A stretch of 23,636 nucleotides of DNA. Source: JAGLQA01 sp023135565. GTDB taxonomy: Bacteria; Acidobacteriota; Aminicenantia; UBA2199. Numbering within the stretch: position 1 is the first letter of the stretch; every line of letters starts with the position of its first letter. Made by a program: the position numbers and the translations under genes. Shown in pieces: positions 1 through 7,081 of the stretch. The notes below the pieces were generated by a model. The model was not told the DNA's origin. It did not search any database and saw only the letters and a list, made by a program, of their open reading frames with translations. The stretch spans positions 1-23,636 of the forward strand of contig DAOWCY010000111.1 in assembly GCA_030639305.1 (NCBI GenBank), given 5' to 3'.

Positions 1-262
1 AGTGCGTCCGCTCTCTGATTTTTGCAGCCAAAATGCCAATTTTTTATCGGAAAGCGAATCTCGTTTTTTCAATCCGAATCGCTCGAACCGGAATGTTCGC
101 CTTTTTTTACCGAAAAACCAGCCCGGGTAGCTTATTGGCGAGCGACAACTGCTGTGATTTGCTAATTCTTCAACATAAGGAACTTTCATCCTCTACCTCG
201 CACCGACTTTAATCAGCGCTTTCGCACCGCCCCTCTTTCTCCGGGCGCGCCTTGAAAAACGA
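1..262. other. Intergenic stretch, no gene seen
   Basis: No convincing reading frame, RNA gene or terminator is visible between the window edge and the stop codon of the first gene. The first 11 bases (agtgcgtccgc) recur at 12601-12611, just outside the promoter of another gene, so this edge may be part of a short dispersed repeat. Nothing else can be supported. Confidence 0.5.
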
Positions 263-2677
263 TTATTTACTACACAATTGGAGAATCTTATCGGCTGCCA
301 TTTTAACGCCTAATTCCTGGGCTTTATGTAAATCACGGCAGCCGGCGTCTTTTTGACCGGTAAGCAATCGTGCCAGGCCTCTTTTGTAGTAGTTCGAGCC
401 TCTCTTCGCATCCAGTTCGATAGCCCCGGAATACGCTTTAACGGCTCCATTATAGTTTTTCAAGAAGAACATGGAATCACCTTTTTTAATATATGCGTTG
501 GTGAATTTCAGGTTGAGTTTGATGGCTTTGTCAAAATCATTAATCGATCCGGCTATATCTCTCAATTGAGTCTTAGCAAATCCGCGTTCAAAATACAAAT
601 GTGGGACTCGATTATCGATCCCTATAGCTTTATCTAAATCTTCAAGCATTCCTGTAAAGTCTTTCAGTTTCATCTTCGCCACTGATCTTTTATGGTACGC
701 ATCCATAGAATCGGGAGCCAGGGCAATAGCTTTGTTAAAATCCGCAATCGCCCCGGAAGGATTACCGGTTTTGATTTTTATCTCACCTCTACTTATATAT
801 GCTTCATGGAAATTATCTTTGATCTGGATGGATTTGTTTATATCTTCCAGCGCTCCCTGGATATCTTTTAATTTTATCTTTGCTTCGCCTCTTTTGCAAT
901 ATCCACGAAAAGAATCGGCATTGATCTCAATAGCTTTATTGTAATCTTCGATTGCACCCTGTAAATTCCCCAGGGCGATTTTAGCATCCCCCCTGGCGAT
1001 ATACGCCGCATGGAAACCGGGATTTTGCCGGATAGCCTCGTTGTATGATTCGATTGCCTGGGTATAGTATCCGGATTGGGCCTTGAGCCTGCCGTTCCGG
1101 AAATTGATGAATGATGTATTGCCTAAAAACTTCGGAACGATACGCTCCATATCTCCGGCGCGAATGTTAACGAATTCCGGGATATTCGCGGCCTGTTTGG
1201 GGTATCGCAGGTTTTCAAGTAAAACAGGGGGGGAGTCGCTGCCGTTTTCGTTTATGTGTGTCAGGTAGAGCTGAGTATATGGCCCTTGTTCTTTAGAAGA
1301 AAAAACCAACCACTTGCTGTTGGGCGACCATGAGTGCCATGAATTCATATTGGACATGTTGCACTCCATCTTCCTGGGTTTCCCGCCGTTAGCAGGCATA
1401 ATATACAAGCGGCTGTCCGGCTGAAGCAGCATGAAATTTTCTGCCTGCGTAAAAACCATCCATTTGCCGTCGGGAGAGAAACGGGGAAAAAAATTACTTA
1501 CGCCGTTGTTCGATGCCCCGGGCACCGGTTCGGCTTTTCCACCTTTTCCGTTGTTAAAGGGCACCCGGTATAAATCAAAACAAAGCCTGCGTTTTCGTTG
1601 TTTAAAATTATCTAACAATTCATTAAATTTATTTTTATCTTTTACTATAGTGCCGAAAGTTATACCGCTTTCCTCACGCGTGATAGCGCGTGCACGCGTA
1701 AAAAAGATATACTTCCCGTCGGGTGTCCAATTGGGATTGCTCTGGATATATTGACTGTCATCCGCACCGGGAAGAGAACGAAATGTCTCGGCTATCCTGT
1801 CGTAAACGACCAATATACCCCTGATAGGGAAAAAAAAGTTAGAATATTCGATATCTTCTAAAGCAACAAAAATTTCCGCATCTTTCAAAGTACTGACGAC
1901 ATAGCGTCCATCCGGCGAGATTTGCGAGAGCAGTCCCATAGTCGGTTCGTTTTTTTGATAGTCACTCCAGGTGATAATATGGTCATGATCGAAAATGGTA
2001 TCTTTTTTCACGGATGAGATAACGTATGCGCCTTTATCGTCCATGGCATCCACGTCCATGGCTAAGGTTTGGCCGTCATGAGTAAAGGAGTGACAATTAC
2101 CGCAGACCGGCAAATTTTTCAGCACTATTTTTGCGGGCCCTTCGGAACTAATGTCACCCAGACACCACTGCACGGTTTCGAGGTTTGCCCTGGCAAAGGC
2201 AAAGGGTAGGGGAAGGCTGCGGTAAAATATGAGTCCGCCCACCTCATCTTTTGAAGTCCGGATACTGATACCGGAACCGGAAAGTATGTCGCCGGAATTT
2301 TTGCCCTTAAAGCCAAGTATTGTCACCCGCAAATCTTTTCCCGAAGAATTCCGCTTCATAACAGCCCATTTAGCCGGGTTGGGTTTCCATTTCGGGTCTT
2401 TCCGGATCACGGAAAAAAGTTCTTTGTTTCCTTCATTTCCGACTATAACCAGCCAGGTATCCACATCTTTTTTACTGTCCTTCCATTGAAACGTAGGAGA
2501 AGCGATTTCAGGAGGGAAAAGTGTGCCGTTTCGCGGGTATAGGATAGTAAGGTTTCCAGGGGCGCCGTTTTTTTCCCAGGTAGAAATGATAGAGTCCCGG
2601 TCGATGTTTTGGGAACAAGCCAGGTTTATTGTTAAAAAGACCATGAGTAAAAATAAAGAAAACTTTGATATTTTCAT
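263..2677 (-). CDS. Exported PD40 beta-propeller/TPR protein with one CxxCH haem motif
   Basis: An 804-residue protein of unknown exact role, expected to be exported. It starts with a hydrophobic signal segment (residues 6-20) ending in NLAC, which could be a loose lipobox. A single haem-c attachment motif, CGNCH, lies at residues 192-196. It is followed by WD40-like PD40 (TolB-type) blades with SPDGRYV near 254-260, TPDGKYIFF near 318-326, SPDGKWMVF near 401-409 and SPNSKWLVF near 451-459. From about residue 530 to the end there are eight TPR units of 34 residues. Similar CxNCH-PD40 proteins are known from Bacteroidetes and their relatives; their function is unsettled, perhaps envelope protein binding or redox sensing. 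The ATG start is supported by AAGGAG 8 nt upstream and by a consensus promoter. It is divergent from the RidA/chorismatase-type gene. Confidence 0.88.
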   Translation of the reverse strand: MKISKFSLFLLMVFLTINLACSQNIDRDSIISTWEKNGAPGNLTILYPRNGTLFPPEIASPTFQWKDSKKDVDTWLVIVGNEGNKELFSVIRKDPKWKPNPAKWAVMKRNSSGKDLRVTILGFKGKNSGDILSGSGISIRTSKDEVGGLIFYRSLPLPFAFARANLETVQWCLGDISSEGPAKIVLKNLPVCGNCHSFTHDGQTLAMDVDAMDDKGAYVISSVKKDTIFDHDHIITWSDYQKNEPTMGLLSQISPDGRYVVSTLKDAEIFVALEDIEYSNFFFPIRGILVVYDRIAETFRSLPGADDSQYIQSNPNWTPDGKYIFFTRARAITREESGITFGTIVKDKNKFNELLDNFKQRKRRLCFDLYRVPFNNGKGGKAEPVPGASNNGVSNFFPRFSPDGKWMVFTQAENFMLLQPDSRLYIMPANGGKPRKMECNMSNMNSWHSWSPNSKWLVFSSKEQGPYTQLYLTHINENGSDSPPVLLENLRYPKQAANIPEFVNIRAGDMERIVPKFLGNTSFINFRNGRLKAQSGYYTQAIESYNEAIRQNPGFHAAYIARGDAKIALGNLQGAIEDYNKAIEINADSFRGYCKRGEAKIKLKDIQGALEDINKSIQIKDNFHEAYISRGEIKIKTGNPSGAIADFNKAIALAPDSMDAYHKRSVAKMKLKDFTGMLEDLDKAIGIDNRVPHLYFERGFAKTQLRDIAGSINDFDKAIKLNLKFTNAYIKKGDSMFFLKNYNGAVKAYSGAIELDAKRGSNYYKRGLARLLTGQKDAGCRDLHKAQELGVKMAADKILQLCSK

Positions 2678-2715
2678 AATGTTTCTCCTTCGAATAAGAA
2701 TGATAGTTAGAAGCT

Positions 2716-2744
2716 ATTTTAGAATAAAATCTTATGATTGTCAA
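2716..2744 (-). promoter_or_regulatory. Sigma70-type promoter of the PD40/TPR gene
   Basis: On the minus strand the -35 box TTGACA (2739-2744) is separated by 17 bp from the -10 box TAAAAT (2716-2721). Transcription would begin around 2709, giving a leader of roughly 30 nt that carries the AAGGAG ribosome site before the ATG at 2677. Unlike several other genes here, this gene has a normal leader. Confidence 0.75.
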
Positions 2745-2828
2745 TATTAAGATATAAAAAAAGTTCTTTCTTATAAAAGATGCCCAGCTATCCGGATTCG
2801 AATCGAATCGGGCAGGAATATTGACAAT
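2737..2828. promoter_or_regulatory. Symmetric -35 regions flanking a palindrome in a divergent promoter region
   Basis: The 12-bp sequence ATTGTCAATATT at 2737-2748 recurs as its exact reverse complement AATATTGACAAT at 2817-2828. Each copy contains the -35 box of one of the two divergent promoters. Between them, at 2795-2804, is the perfect palindrome GATTCGAATC, with a further GAATCGGG just after it. The arrangement could be a shared operator controlling both genes, but no regulator gene is adjacent, so this is a suggestion only. Confidence 0.4.
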
Positions 2829-2849
2829 AATTGATATGCATATTATAAT
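2821..2849 (+). promoter_or_regulatory. Consensus sigma70-type promoter, predicted leaderless start
   Basis: A perfect -35 box TTGACA (2821-2826), a 17-bp spacer and a perfect -10 box TATAAT (2844-2849) are followed by only five bases before the ATG at 2855. Transcription would start at or next to the start codon, so no ribosome site can exist in the mRNA. Confidence 0.8.
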
Positions 2850-2854
2850 GTACG

Positions 2855-4045
2855 ATGTACAAAAAAAAATTTATTTACATTAAACCTGGGAAAGGGACCA
2901 ATCTCTCCGAACAGACGGCGGACTGTCTCGATTCAATAACAAAAACACTAAAAGCAAATCATTTTAAGATAGAAGATATCCTAAAACAAACAATCTTTAT
3001 AAATGCCATAGATAACGATGATTTCAGTACAAAAAAGAGTGACCTGACGGCCGCGTTGAATCGTTTTTACGGTCCACTATTTCCACCGACCGCTGTGGTG
3101 GGACAGCCCCCGGAAGATCAAAAGTTGTTAGCCATCGAACTGGTCGTTTTAAAAAACAGGGACGAAGCAATAAAAATCTCCAGAAAAAAGTTGGCAGATA
3201 ACACCTATATCACAGTGCAGTACCCGGATTTCAAAGAGGTGTATGCCGCCGGTTGCACAGCCAGTGTTAAAAATACCGATGTATACCGGCAGTCTAAGAC
3301 CTCCTTCGACCTGATGGCAAAGATACTGGAGCAAGAAAACCTGGAATTCTCGGATGTGGCGAGGCAGTGGAATTATATCGAAAATATCGTCGGCTCAACT
3401 CCTTTCGAAGACGGAAATAAACAAAACTACCAGGTTTTTAATGATATCAGGTCGGTTTATTATGGCGCCGCCGATTTTATAAAAGGTTACCCGGCTGCAA
3501 CCGGCATCGGGATGAATTGCGGCGGCATCGTCCTTGAATTTATAGCCGCTAAAGTAACCGATGGTATTCAAATCATCCCCATTCAAAATCCCGACCAAGT
3601 GAACGCCCATCAATACGCAGGCAGATACCTGGTCGGCCAGCCGATCGAAGAAGTCCGGGAGAAAACCACACCGAAATTCGAACGGGCGAAATTACTGGCA
3701 AATGACAATTCGTATTTTGTTTATATTTCGGGAACAGCAGCGATCAAAGGACAGGAAGTTGAAGCCATAGGGGATGTGGAAGCCCAGACGCGCATCACCA
3801 TAGAGAATATATCCAGGCTCATCTCCCATGACAACTTAAAAAAACATGGGCTTAAAATAAACCATAATTCGGATCCGCTCTCTTATGTAAGAGTGTATGT
3901 CAAACAGGAGAGCCATATCCCAGAAGTAAAAAAAATCTGCTCGGAATATTTTAAAGATGTCCCGGCCCTTTACCTGATCTCGGATATTTGCCGTGAAAGT
4001 TTATTGGTCGAGATCGAAGGCGTGGTGGAGTACAGCGTTAAGTGA
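2855..4045 (+). CDS. RidA-fold protein related to FkbO/Hyg5-type chorismatases
   Basis: A 396-residue soluble protein built from RidA (YjgF)-like modules. An N-terminal RidA-like domain spans about 1-105. A middle segment, about 125-235, carries RQWNYIENI and YPAATGIGMNCGG. A C-terminal RidA-like domain, about 280-396, has YFVYISGTAAI, a GDVEAQTRITIENI segment and ends in LLVEIEG, where chorismatases carry a catalytic glutamate (here E386). FkbO/Hyg5/XanB2 enzymes hydrolyse chorismate to dihydroxycyclohexadiene or hydroxybenzoate products and are usually near 340 residues, so this one is longer, with a better-defined N-terminal module. The substrate cannot be read from the sequence: chorismatase or another RidA-type hydrolase are both possible. 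No biosynthetic neighbours are present, so it is a stand-alone gene. The start follows a consensus promoter by 5 nt and lacks a Shine-Dalgarno site. Confidence 0.78.
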   Translation: MYKKKFIYIKPGKGTNLSEQTADCLDSITKTLKANHFKIEDILKQTIFINAIDNDDFSTKKSDLTAALNRFYGPLFPPTAVVGQPPEDQKLLAIELVVLKNRDEAIKISRKKLADNTYITVQYPDFKEVYAAGCTASVKNTDVYRQSKTSFDLMAKILEQENLEFSDVARQWNYIENIVGSTPFEDGNKQNYQVFNDIRSVYYGAADFIKGYPAATGIGMNCGGIVLEFIAAKVTDGIQIIPIQNPDQVNAHQYAGRYLVGQPIEEVREKTTPKFERAKLLANDNSYFVYISGTAAIKGQEVEAIGDVEAQTRITIENISRLISHDNLKKHGLKINHNSDPLSYVRVYVKQESHIPEVKKICSEYFKDVPALYLISDICRESLLVEIEGVVEYSVK

Positions 4046-4124
4046 AAAATGTGCACGCTCATTAGTTATTCCGGTGAAAGTCAATAGGAAGCAAAAACTT
4101 TTAAAGTATTTTTGAAAGCAGATT

Positions 4125-4221
4125 TGCACGGTGCATGACTTTATGACTTTTCCCCCTTTTTTCTCAACCGATTTTTCTCGCGTTCTGGCAAATGTGCACG
4201 GTGCATGACTTTATGACTTTT
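4125..4221. repeat. Two 27-bp direct repeats with a TGCAC-G-GTGCA palindrome
   Basis: The same 27 bases occur at 4125-4151 and 4195-4221, exactly 70 bp apart. Each begins with the palindrome TGCACGGTGCA and continues with TGACTTTATGACTTTT. A partial third copy (AAATGTGCACG) lies just after the stop codon of the preceding gene, near 4047-4057. The T-rich tails could help termination, but no long stem is present. Confidence 0.75.
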
Positions 4222-4239
4222 TTTCCTTTAATCGGAAGC

Positions 4240-4323
4240 CGGTCGATTATGACCGGAAATCGGTCGCTGTCGACCGGGAGTCGGTCATCGCTGACCGACC
4301 GTCGGTCGATGTTGACCGGGAAT
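4240..4323. repeat. Tandem array of four 21-bp imperfect palindromes
   Basis: Units begin at 4240, 4261, 4282 and 4303, exactly 21 bp each. Every unit is a small dyad of the form CGGTC(G/A)-4 or 5 nt-(C/T)GACCG followed by a short linker, for example CGGTCGctgtCGACCG. Base changes in one arm are matched in the other in unit 3 (CGGTCA/TGACCG), so the symmetry appears to be maintained. The array overlaps the 3' end of the small ORF on the minus strand. It has no spacers and is not a CRISPR. Confidence 0.85.
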
Positions 4324-4530
4324 TCTAGTTGTCGTCAGGAGGGAGTTGTCGTTGATCAAAAGTAAATACATTACAGCAGCCCATATATTAAGAAATATTA
4401 ATCCCACGGTACCAAAAACCATCCGACCTAACCTAAAAGCCCAAACAAGTACTGATTTTTGATAGGGACACTTTTGTAGTGATCCGAATTTTGTGGTATC
4501 AATGGCTTTTATTTTATCGTTATTTCCCAT
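4285..4530 (-). CDS. Small predicted membrane protein with an MDR-like first 15 residues
   Basis: An 81-residue ORF that starts 6 nt after the stop codon of the upstream oxidoreductase, with GGGGAA at the end of that gene as a possible ribosome site. Its opening, MGNNDKIKAIDTTKFGS, resembles the openings of the two neighbouring MDR proteins (MNSNKMKAIICTKYGPP), and the DNA is clearly similar over about 40 bases. After that point the similarity ends and a single hydrophobic segment follows (about residues 34-58, with GRMVFGTVGLIFLNIWAAV). The C-terminus (RIPGQHRPTVGQR) is read through the 21-bp palindrome array and stops inside it. It is either a real small membrane protein that captured an MDR start, or a chimeric remnant. 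Function unknown. Confidence 0.45.
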   Translation of the reverse strand: MGNNDKIKAIDTTKFGSLQKCPYQKSVLVWAFRLGRMVFGTVGLIFLNIWAAVMYLLLINDNSLLTTTRIPGQHRPTVGQR

Positions 4531-4536
4531 TTTTTT

Positions 4537-5472
4537 TTATTCCCCATGTTCCAGGGTGATGACTACATGGCCCTTTTTGTGCCCCCGGTCAACATACCTA
4601 TGCGCCTCGACGATCTGCTCGAAGGGATAGCTTCTATCTATGACCGGTTTTAGCTTCCCCGCCTCGATAAGCTCTTTAAGGAAGATTAGATCCGCGGTTT
4701 TTAAATCGCCTCCGGAGCCGGAATCCCTGCCGACCCTAAGATAGATTCCTGTCTTCTTTAGAGACTTTTTACCCCGTGAAGACGACATTTTGTCTACAGC
4801 GTCAAAGACAACATCATAGGTTTCACCGCTGCGGGTAAAATCCTCTTTAGTGTAATCGATGACCTTACCGGCTCCAATAGATTTGACCAGTTCTAAATTC
4901 GCGGTGCTGCATACCCCGGTCACTTCCGCCCCGTGGTACTTGCACAACTGGACCGCATAGGTGCCTACACTCCCGGAAGCGCCATAGATCAGGACTTTTT
5001 GCCCTGCCCGGATATTCGCTTTCTTGAGGCAAATCAATGTGGTGATTCCCCCGGCGGGAACAGCAGCGGCTTCCGCAAAGGTTATATTGGCCGGTTTCAA
5101 TGCCAGCACTCCGTCTTCAGGCATACAGTTGTACTGGGCATAAGCGCCAAACTTAAAACCGGGAAGAGCAAACACCGGGTCGCCTTTCTTAAACTTCGTC
5201 ACTTCTTTGCCTACCGATTCGATTACCCCGGAGAACTCCATCCCCAGTACAGCCCACCTGGGTTTTGTGAGACCTAAAAATAATCGCGCTAAAAAACCTC
5301 CGGGAACCCTTAAACCTCGAATTCTCGTATCCCCTACATGCGCTGTTGTCGCGTATACTTTTACCAGCACTTCATTGACCTTGGGTATAGGTTTTTCTAC
5401 CTCTCTTATTTCAAGCACCTCGGGCGGTCCGTATTTTGTGCATATAATCGCTTTCATTTTGTTTGAATTCAT
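4537..5472 (-). CDS. Zinc-free MDR (quinone oxidoreductase-like) protein, internally shortened
   Basis: A 311-residue medium-chain dehydrogenase/reductase. The GroES-like catalytic half spans about 1-125, and the Rossmann half has the nucleotide-binding motif YGASGSVGTYAVQL near residues 163-176 followed by VIDYTKEDF. Cysteine ligands for structural zinc are absent, as in quinone oxidoreductase-type MDRs, which normally use NADPH to reduce quinones or enones. Compared with its neighbour at 5599 it lacks about 20 residues after GIYLRVG, just before LIFLKELIEAGK, so part of the C-terminal Rossmann sheet is missing and activity is uncertain. The start is supported by GAGGT upstream of ATG. It lies downstream of its paralogue and probably shares its transcript. 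Confidence 0.85.
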   Translation of the reverse strand: MNSNKMKAIICTKYGPPEVLEIREVEKPIPKVNEVLVKVYATTAHVGDTRIRGLRVPGGFLARLFLGLTKPRWAVLGMEFSGVIESVGKEVTKFKKGDPVFALPGFKFGAYAQYNCMPEDGVLALKPANITFAEAAAVPAGGITTLICLKKANIRAGQKVLIYGASGSVGTYAVQLCKYHGAEVTGVCSTANLELVKSIGAGKVIDYTKEDFTRSGETYDVVFDAVDKMSSSRGKKSLKKTGIYLRVGRDSGSGGDLKTADLIFLKELIEAGKLKPVIDRSYPFEQIVEAHRYVDRGHKKGHVVITLEHGE

Positions 5473-5509
5473 TTTTTACCTCTTTTTTATCCTAATTTGA
5501 AATTACTCT

Positions 5510-5569
5510 GCCTCCGGCGGCCCTGCCGGGGGCCAAACTTTTGAAAAAGTTTGAACAAAACTTTTGTTT
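5510..5569 (-). repeat. Palindromic intergenic repeat (REP-like), copy 1
   Basis: About 60 bp between the two MDR genes, matching copies at 6883-6935/7056-7074 and 23579-23636. Read on the minus strand it has three consecutive dyads: AACAAAAGTTTTGTT, then CAAACTTTT-TC-AAAAGTTTG, then GGCCCcCGGCaGGGCC, ending in GCCGGAGGC. It sits between consecutive genes of a likely operon, so it may fold in the mRNA. Confidence 0.8.
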
Positions 5570-5598
5570 AATTTCTTTGTCTCCGGGCGAAGCGCACA

Positions 5599-6642
5599 TC
5601 ATGAAGAACTGCTATCCTTATTATTAGGCTGCACAGTGATGACCACATTTCCCTTTTGCTGTCCGCTTTCCAAATACCGGTGAGCCTCGGCTGCTTGTTC
5701 CAGGGGAAAACATTTATCGAAAACAGATTTTATCTTCCCGGCTTCGATTAATTCTTTGAAGAAAATTAGGTCTTCAATCCCTCCATCCATTGCCAGTGCG
5801 CATATTACCTTCTTGCCGCCGCTGAATTTGGTGCGCAGCATTTGCAGCATCTTTCTCATCTTAAAGCTGGCTAATAGATAGATTCCCTTCGGCTCCAGGC
5901 AGCGTTTGACTTTTGAAAAGGAACTCTTGCCCAGGATGTCGAAAACAAGGTCATAGGTTTCACCACGGGTGGTAAAATCCTCTTTGGTATAATCGATTAC
6001 CTTATCGGCTCCCAGGGATTTCACAAATTCCAATCTCGGGGTGCCGCATACCCCGGTCACGTCCGCCCCATAGTGAGATTTGGCAAGCTGTACCGCGGCG
6101 GAACCTATCCCGCCGGACGCGCCGTTGATAAGGACTTTTTGCCCCGGTTGAATTTTTCCTTTTCTAAGCAAGCTGCCGGCCATTATAGCCCCATAAGGAT
6201 GAATCACGGCTTCCTCATAAGTGGTATTGGCGGGTTTTACCGCCACCGTCTCTTTTTCAGGCACACATAGATATTGGGCATAAGCTCCCATGTTCTGACC
6301 GAGATAGCCATAGACCCGGTCCCCTTTTTTGAACCGCGTAACTTCCTTGCCTACGTCTTCTATTTCCCCGGCAAACACACTACCCAATATTTTAATTCTC
6401 GGTTTTCTCAGCCCGAAAAATATTTTTGAGGGGAGGAGGAGGGGGAGAGGCATGTGGAACTCGCGTATAGGGATGTTTTTAAAATTACGGGCCACAACAT
6501 CCCCGTAATTCACTGTTGTGGCATGGTTCTTTATTAATATTTCTTTGTCCCCGGGAACCGGTTTTTCCACCTCTTTTATTTCAAGCACTTCCGGTGGGCC
6601 GTATTTTGTGCATATAATTGCTTTCATTTTGTTTGGCTTCAT
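5599..6642 (-). CDS. Zinc-free MDR (quinone oxidoreductase-like) protein
   Basis: A 347-residue medium-chain dehydrogenase/reductase from the chosen start (MKPNKMKAIICTKYG). The ATG at 6642 is preferred over an in-frame ATG at 6669 because AAGGAG lies 6 nt upstream of it and homology to the paralogue begins there. It has a GroES-like N-terminal half and a Rossmann half with NGASGGIGSAAVQLAKS, LGADKVIDYTKEDF and a typical C-terminus (AHRYLESGQQKGNVVITV). The zinc ligands of classical alcohol dehydrogenases are not visible. The expected reaction is NAD(P)H-dependent reduction of a quinone or activated double bond; the substrate is unknown. It is first in a cluster with a shorter paralogue and a small membrane ORF, all minus strand, driven by the promoter at 6780-6808. 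Confidence 0.88.
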   Translation of the reverse strand: MKPNKMKAIICTKYGPPEVLEIKEVEKPVPGDKEILIKNHATTVNYGDVVARNFKNIPIREFHMPLPLLLPSKIFFGLRKPRIKILGSVFAGEIEDVGKEVTRFKKGDRVYGYLGQNMGAYAQYLCVPEKETVAVKPANTTYEEAVIHPYGAIMAGSLLRKGKIQPGQKVLINGASGGIGSAAVQLAKSHYGADVTGVCGTPRLEFVKSLGADKVIDYTKEDFTTRGETYDLVFDILGKSSFSKVKRCLEPKGIYLLASFKMRKMLQMLRTKFSGGKKVICALAMDGGIEDLIFFKELIEAGKIKSVFDKCFPLEQAAEAHRYLESGQQKGNVVITVQPNNKDSSSS

Positions 6643-6684
6643 TTTATTCTCCTTTTTTTGCATTTCCATTTTAAGAAATTTGGG

Positions 6685-6717
6685 TTAACCATATTTGTGA
6701 TAAACAATCGCTTTCAT
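6685..6717 (-). pseudogene. Ten-codon MDR start remnant (or leader peptide)
   Basis: On the minus strand a strong ribosome site (GGGGAGGA, 5 nt spacing) precedes an ATG that encodes MKAIVYHKYG and then stops at TAA. This peptide is a textbook first ten residues of MDR oxidoreductases and resembles MKAIICTKYG in the two genes downstream. It lies in the leader of the MDR cluster, 42 nt before the next start. It is most simply the cut-off 5' end of a third MDR copy. A role as a leader peptide is also possible, since the ribosome site and promoter are intact. Confidence 0.7.
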
Positions 6718-6779
6718 GAATTTCCTCCCCATTGACGCTGCACTGCTCCATAGGAAGACCGTTTTTTTTCCATATGTGT

Positions 6780-6808
6780 AATATAGTAAACTAAACCCCG
6801 ATTGTCAA
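6780..6808 (-). promoter_or_regulatory. Sigma70-type promoter of the MDR cluster
   Basis: On the minus strand, TTGACA (6803-6808), a 17-bp spacer and TATATT (6780-6785). The predicted transcript starts near 6773 and has a leader of about 130 nt that contains the ten-codon minigene before the first full MDR gene. Confidence 0.75.
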
Positions 6809-6882
6809 GTAATAATAAGGAATTACTCTTATCTCAAGCGCGGGAAAAAAACTTTAGTATCTTTTTAGCTTGTCATGAAATT

Positions 6883-7074
6883 AACAAAAGTTTTGATCAA
6901 ACTTTTTCAAAAGTTTGGCCCCCGGCAGGGCCGCCCAATGCTGTTGCTTTAAGGAGAAAAGATGCCTCCGGTGGCTCTCCGAGGGCCAGGGGGAGGCTCC
7001 CCTAACCCCCATTATTGCTTCGCAAAACACCCCAAGCCTTAAGGCAACAGTATTGCAGGGCCGCCGGAGGCAAA
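6883..7074 (+). repeat. Palindromic intergenic repeat (REP-like), copy 2, split by a 120-bp insertion
   Basis: The left part (6883-6935) has the dyads CAAACTTTT-TC-AAAAGTTTG and GGCCCcCGGCaGGGCC. The right part (7056-7074) resumes with CAGGGCCGCC and continues GGAGGC, as in copies 1 and 3. The 10 bases CAGGGCCGCC occur on both sides (6926-6935 and 7056-7065). Removing 6936-7065 restores the uninterrupted repeat exactly. Confidence 0.85.
6936..7055. mobile_element. 120-bp MITE with 19-bp terminal inverted repeats and a 10-bp target duplication
   Basis: The ends CAATGCTGTTGCTTTAAGG (6936-6954) and CCTTAAGGCAACAGTATTG (7037-7055) are inverted repeats matching at 17 of 19 positions. They are flanked by the direct repeat CAGGGCCGCC. 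The interior has no gene; it is G/C-rich with CCTCCGGTGGC- and GGGGGAGGC-type segments. Long target duplications and ends of the form xAATGC...TTAAGG recall the IS4 superfamily, but that assignment is from memory and tentative. No transposase is present, so it would have been moved in trans. Confidence 0.85.
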
Positions 7075-7081
7075 GAATGAT

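Noticed and set aside
263..2677. Multihaem cytochrome
   Set aside because: Only one CxxCH motif is present; the remaining cysteines do not form haem sites.
6643..6669. Earlier ATG for the longer MDR gene
   Set aside because: The AAGGAG ribosome site lies within this extension, and homology to the paralogue begins at the ATG at 6642.
6802..7005. A plus-strand 67-residue reading frame
   Set aside because: It runs through the REP-like repeat and the MITE, has no ribosome site and shows no protein-like composition.
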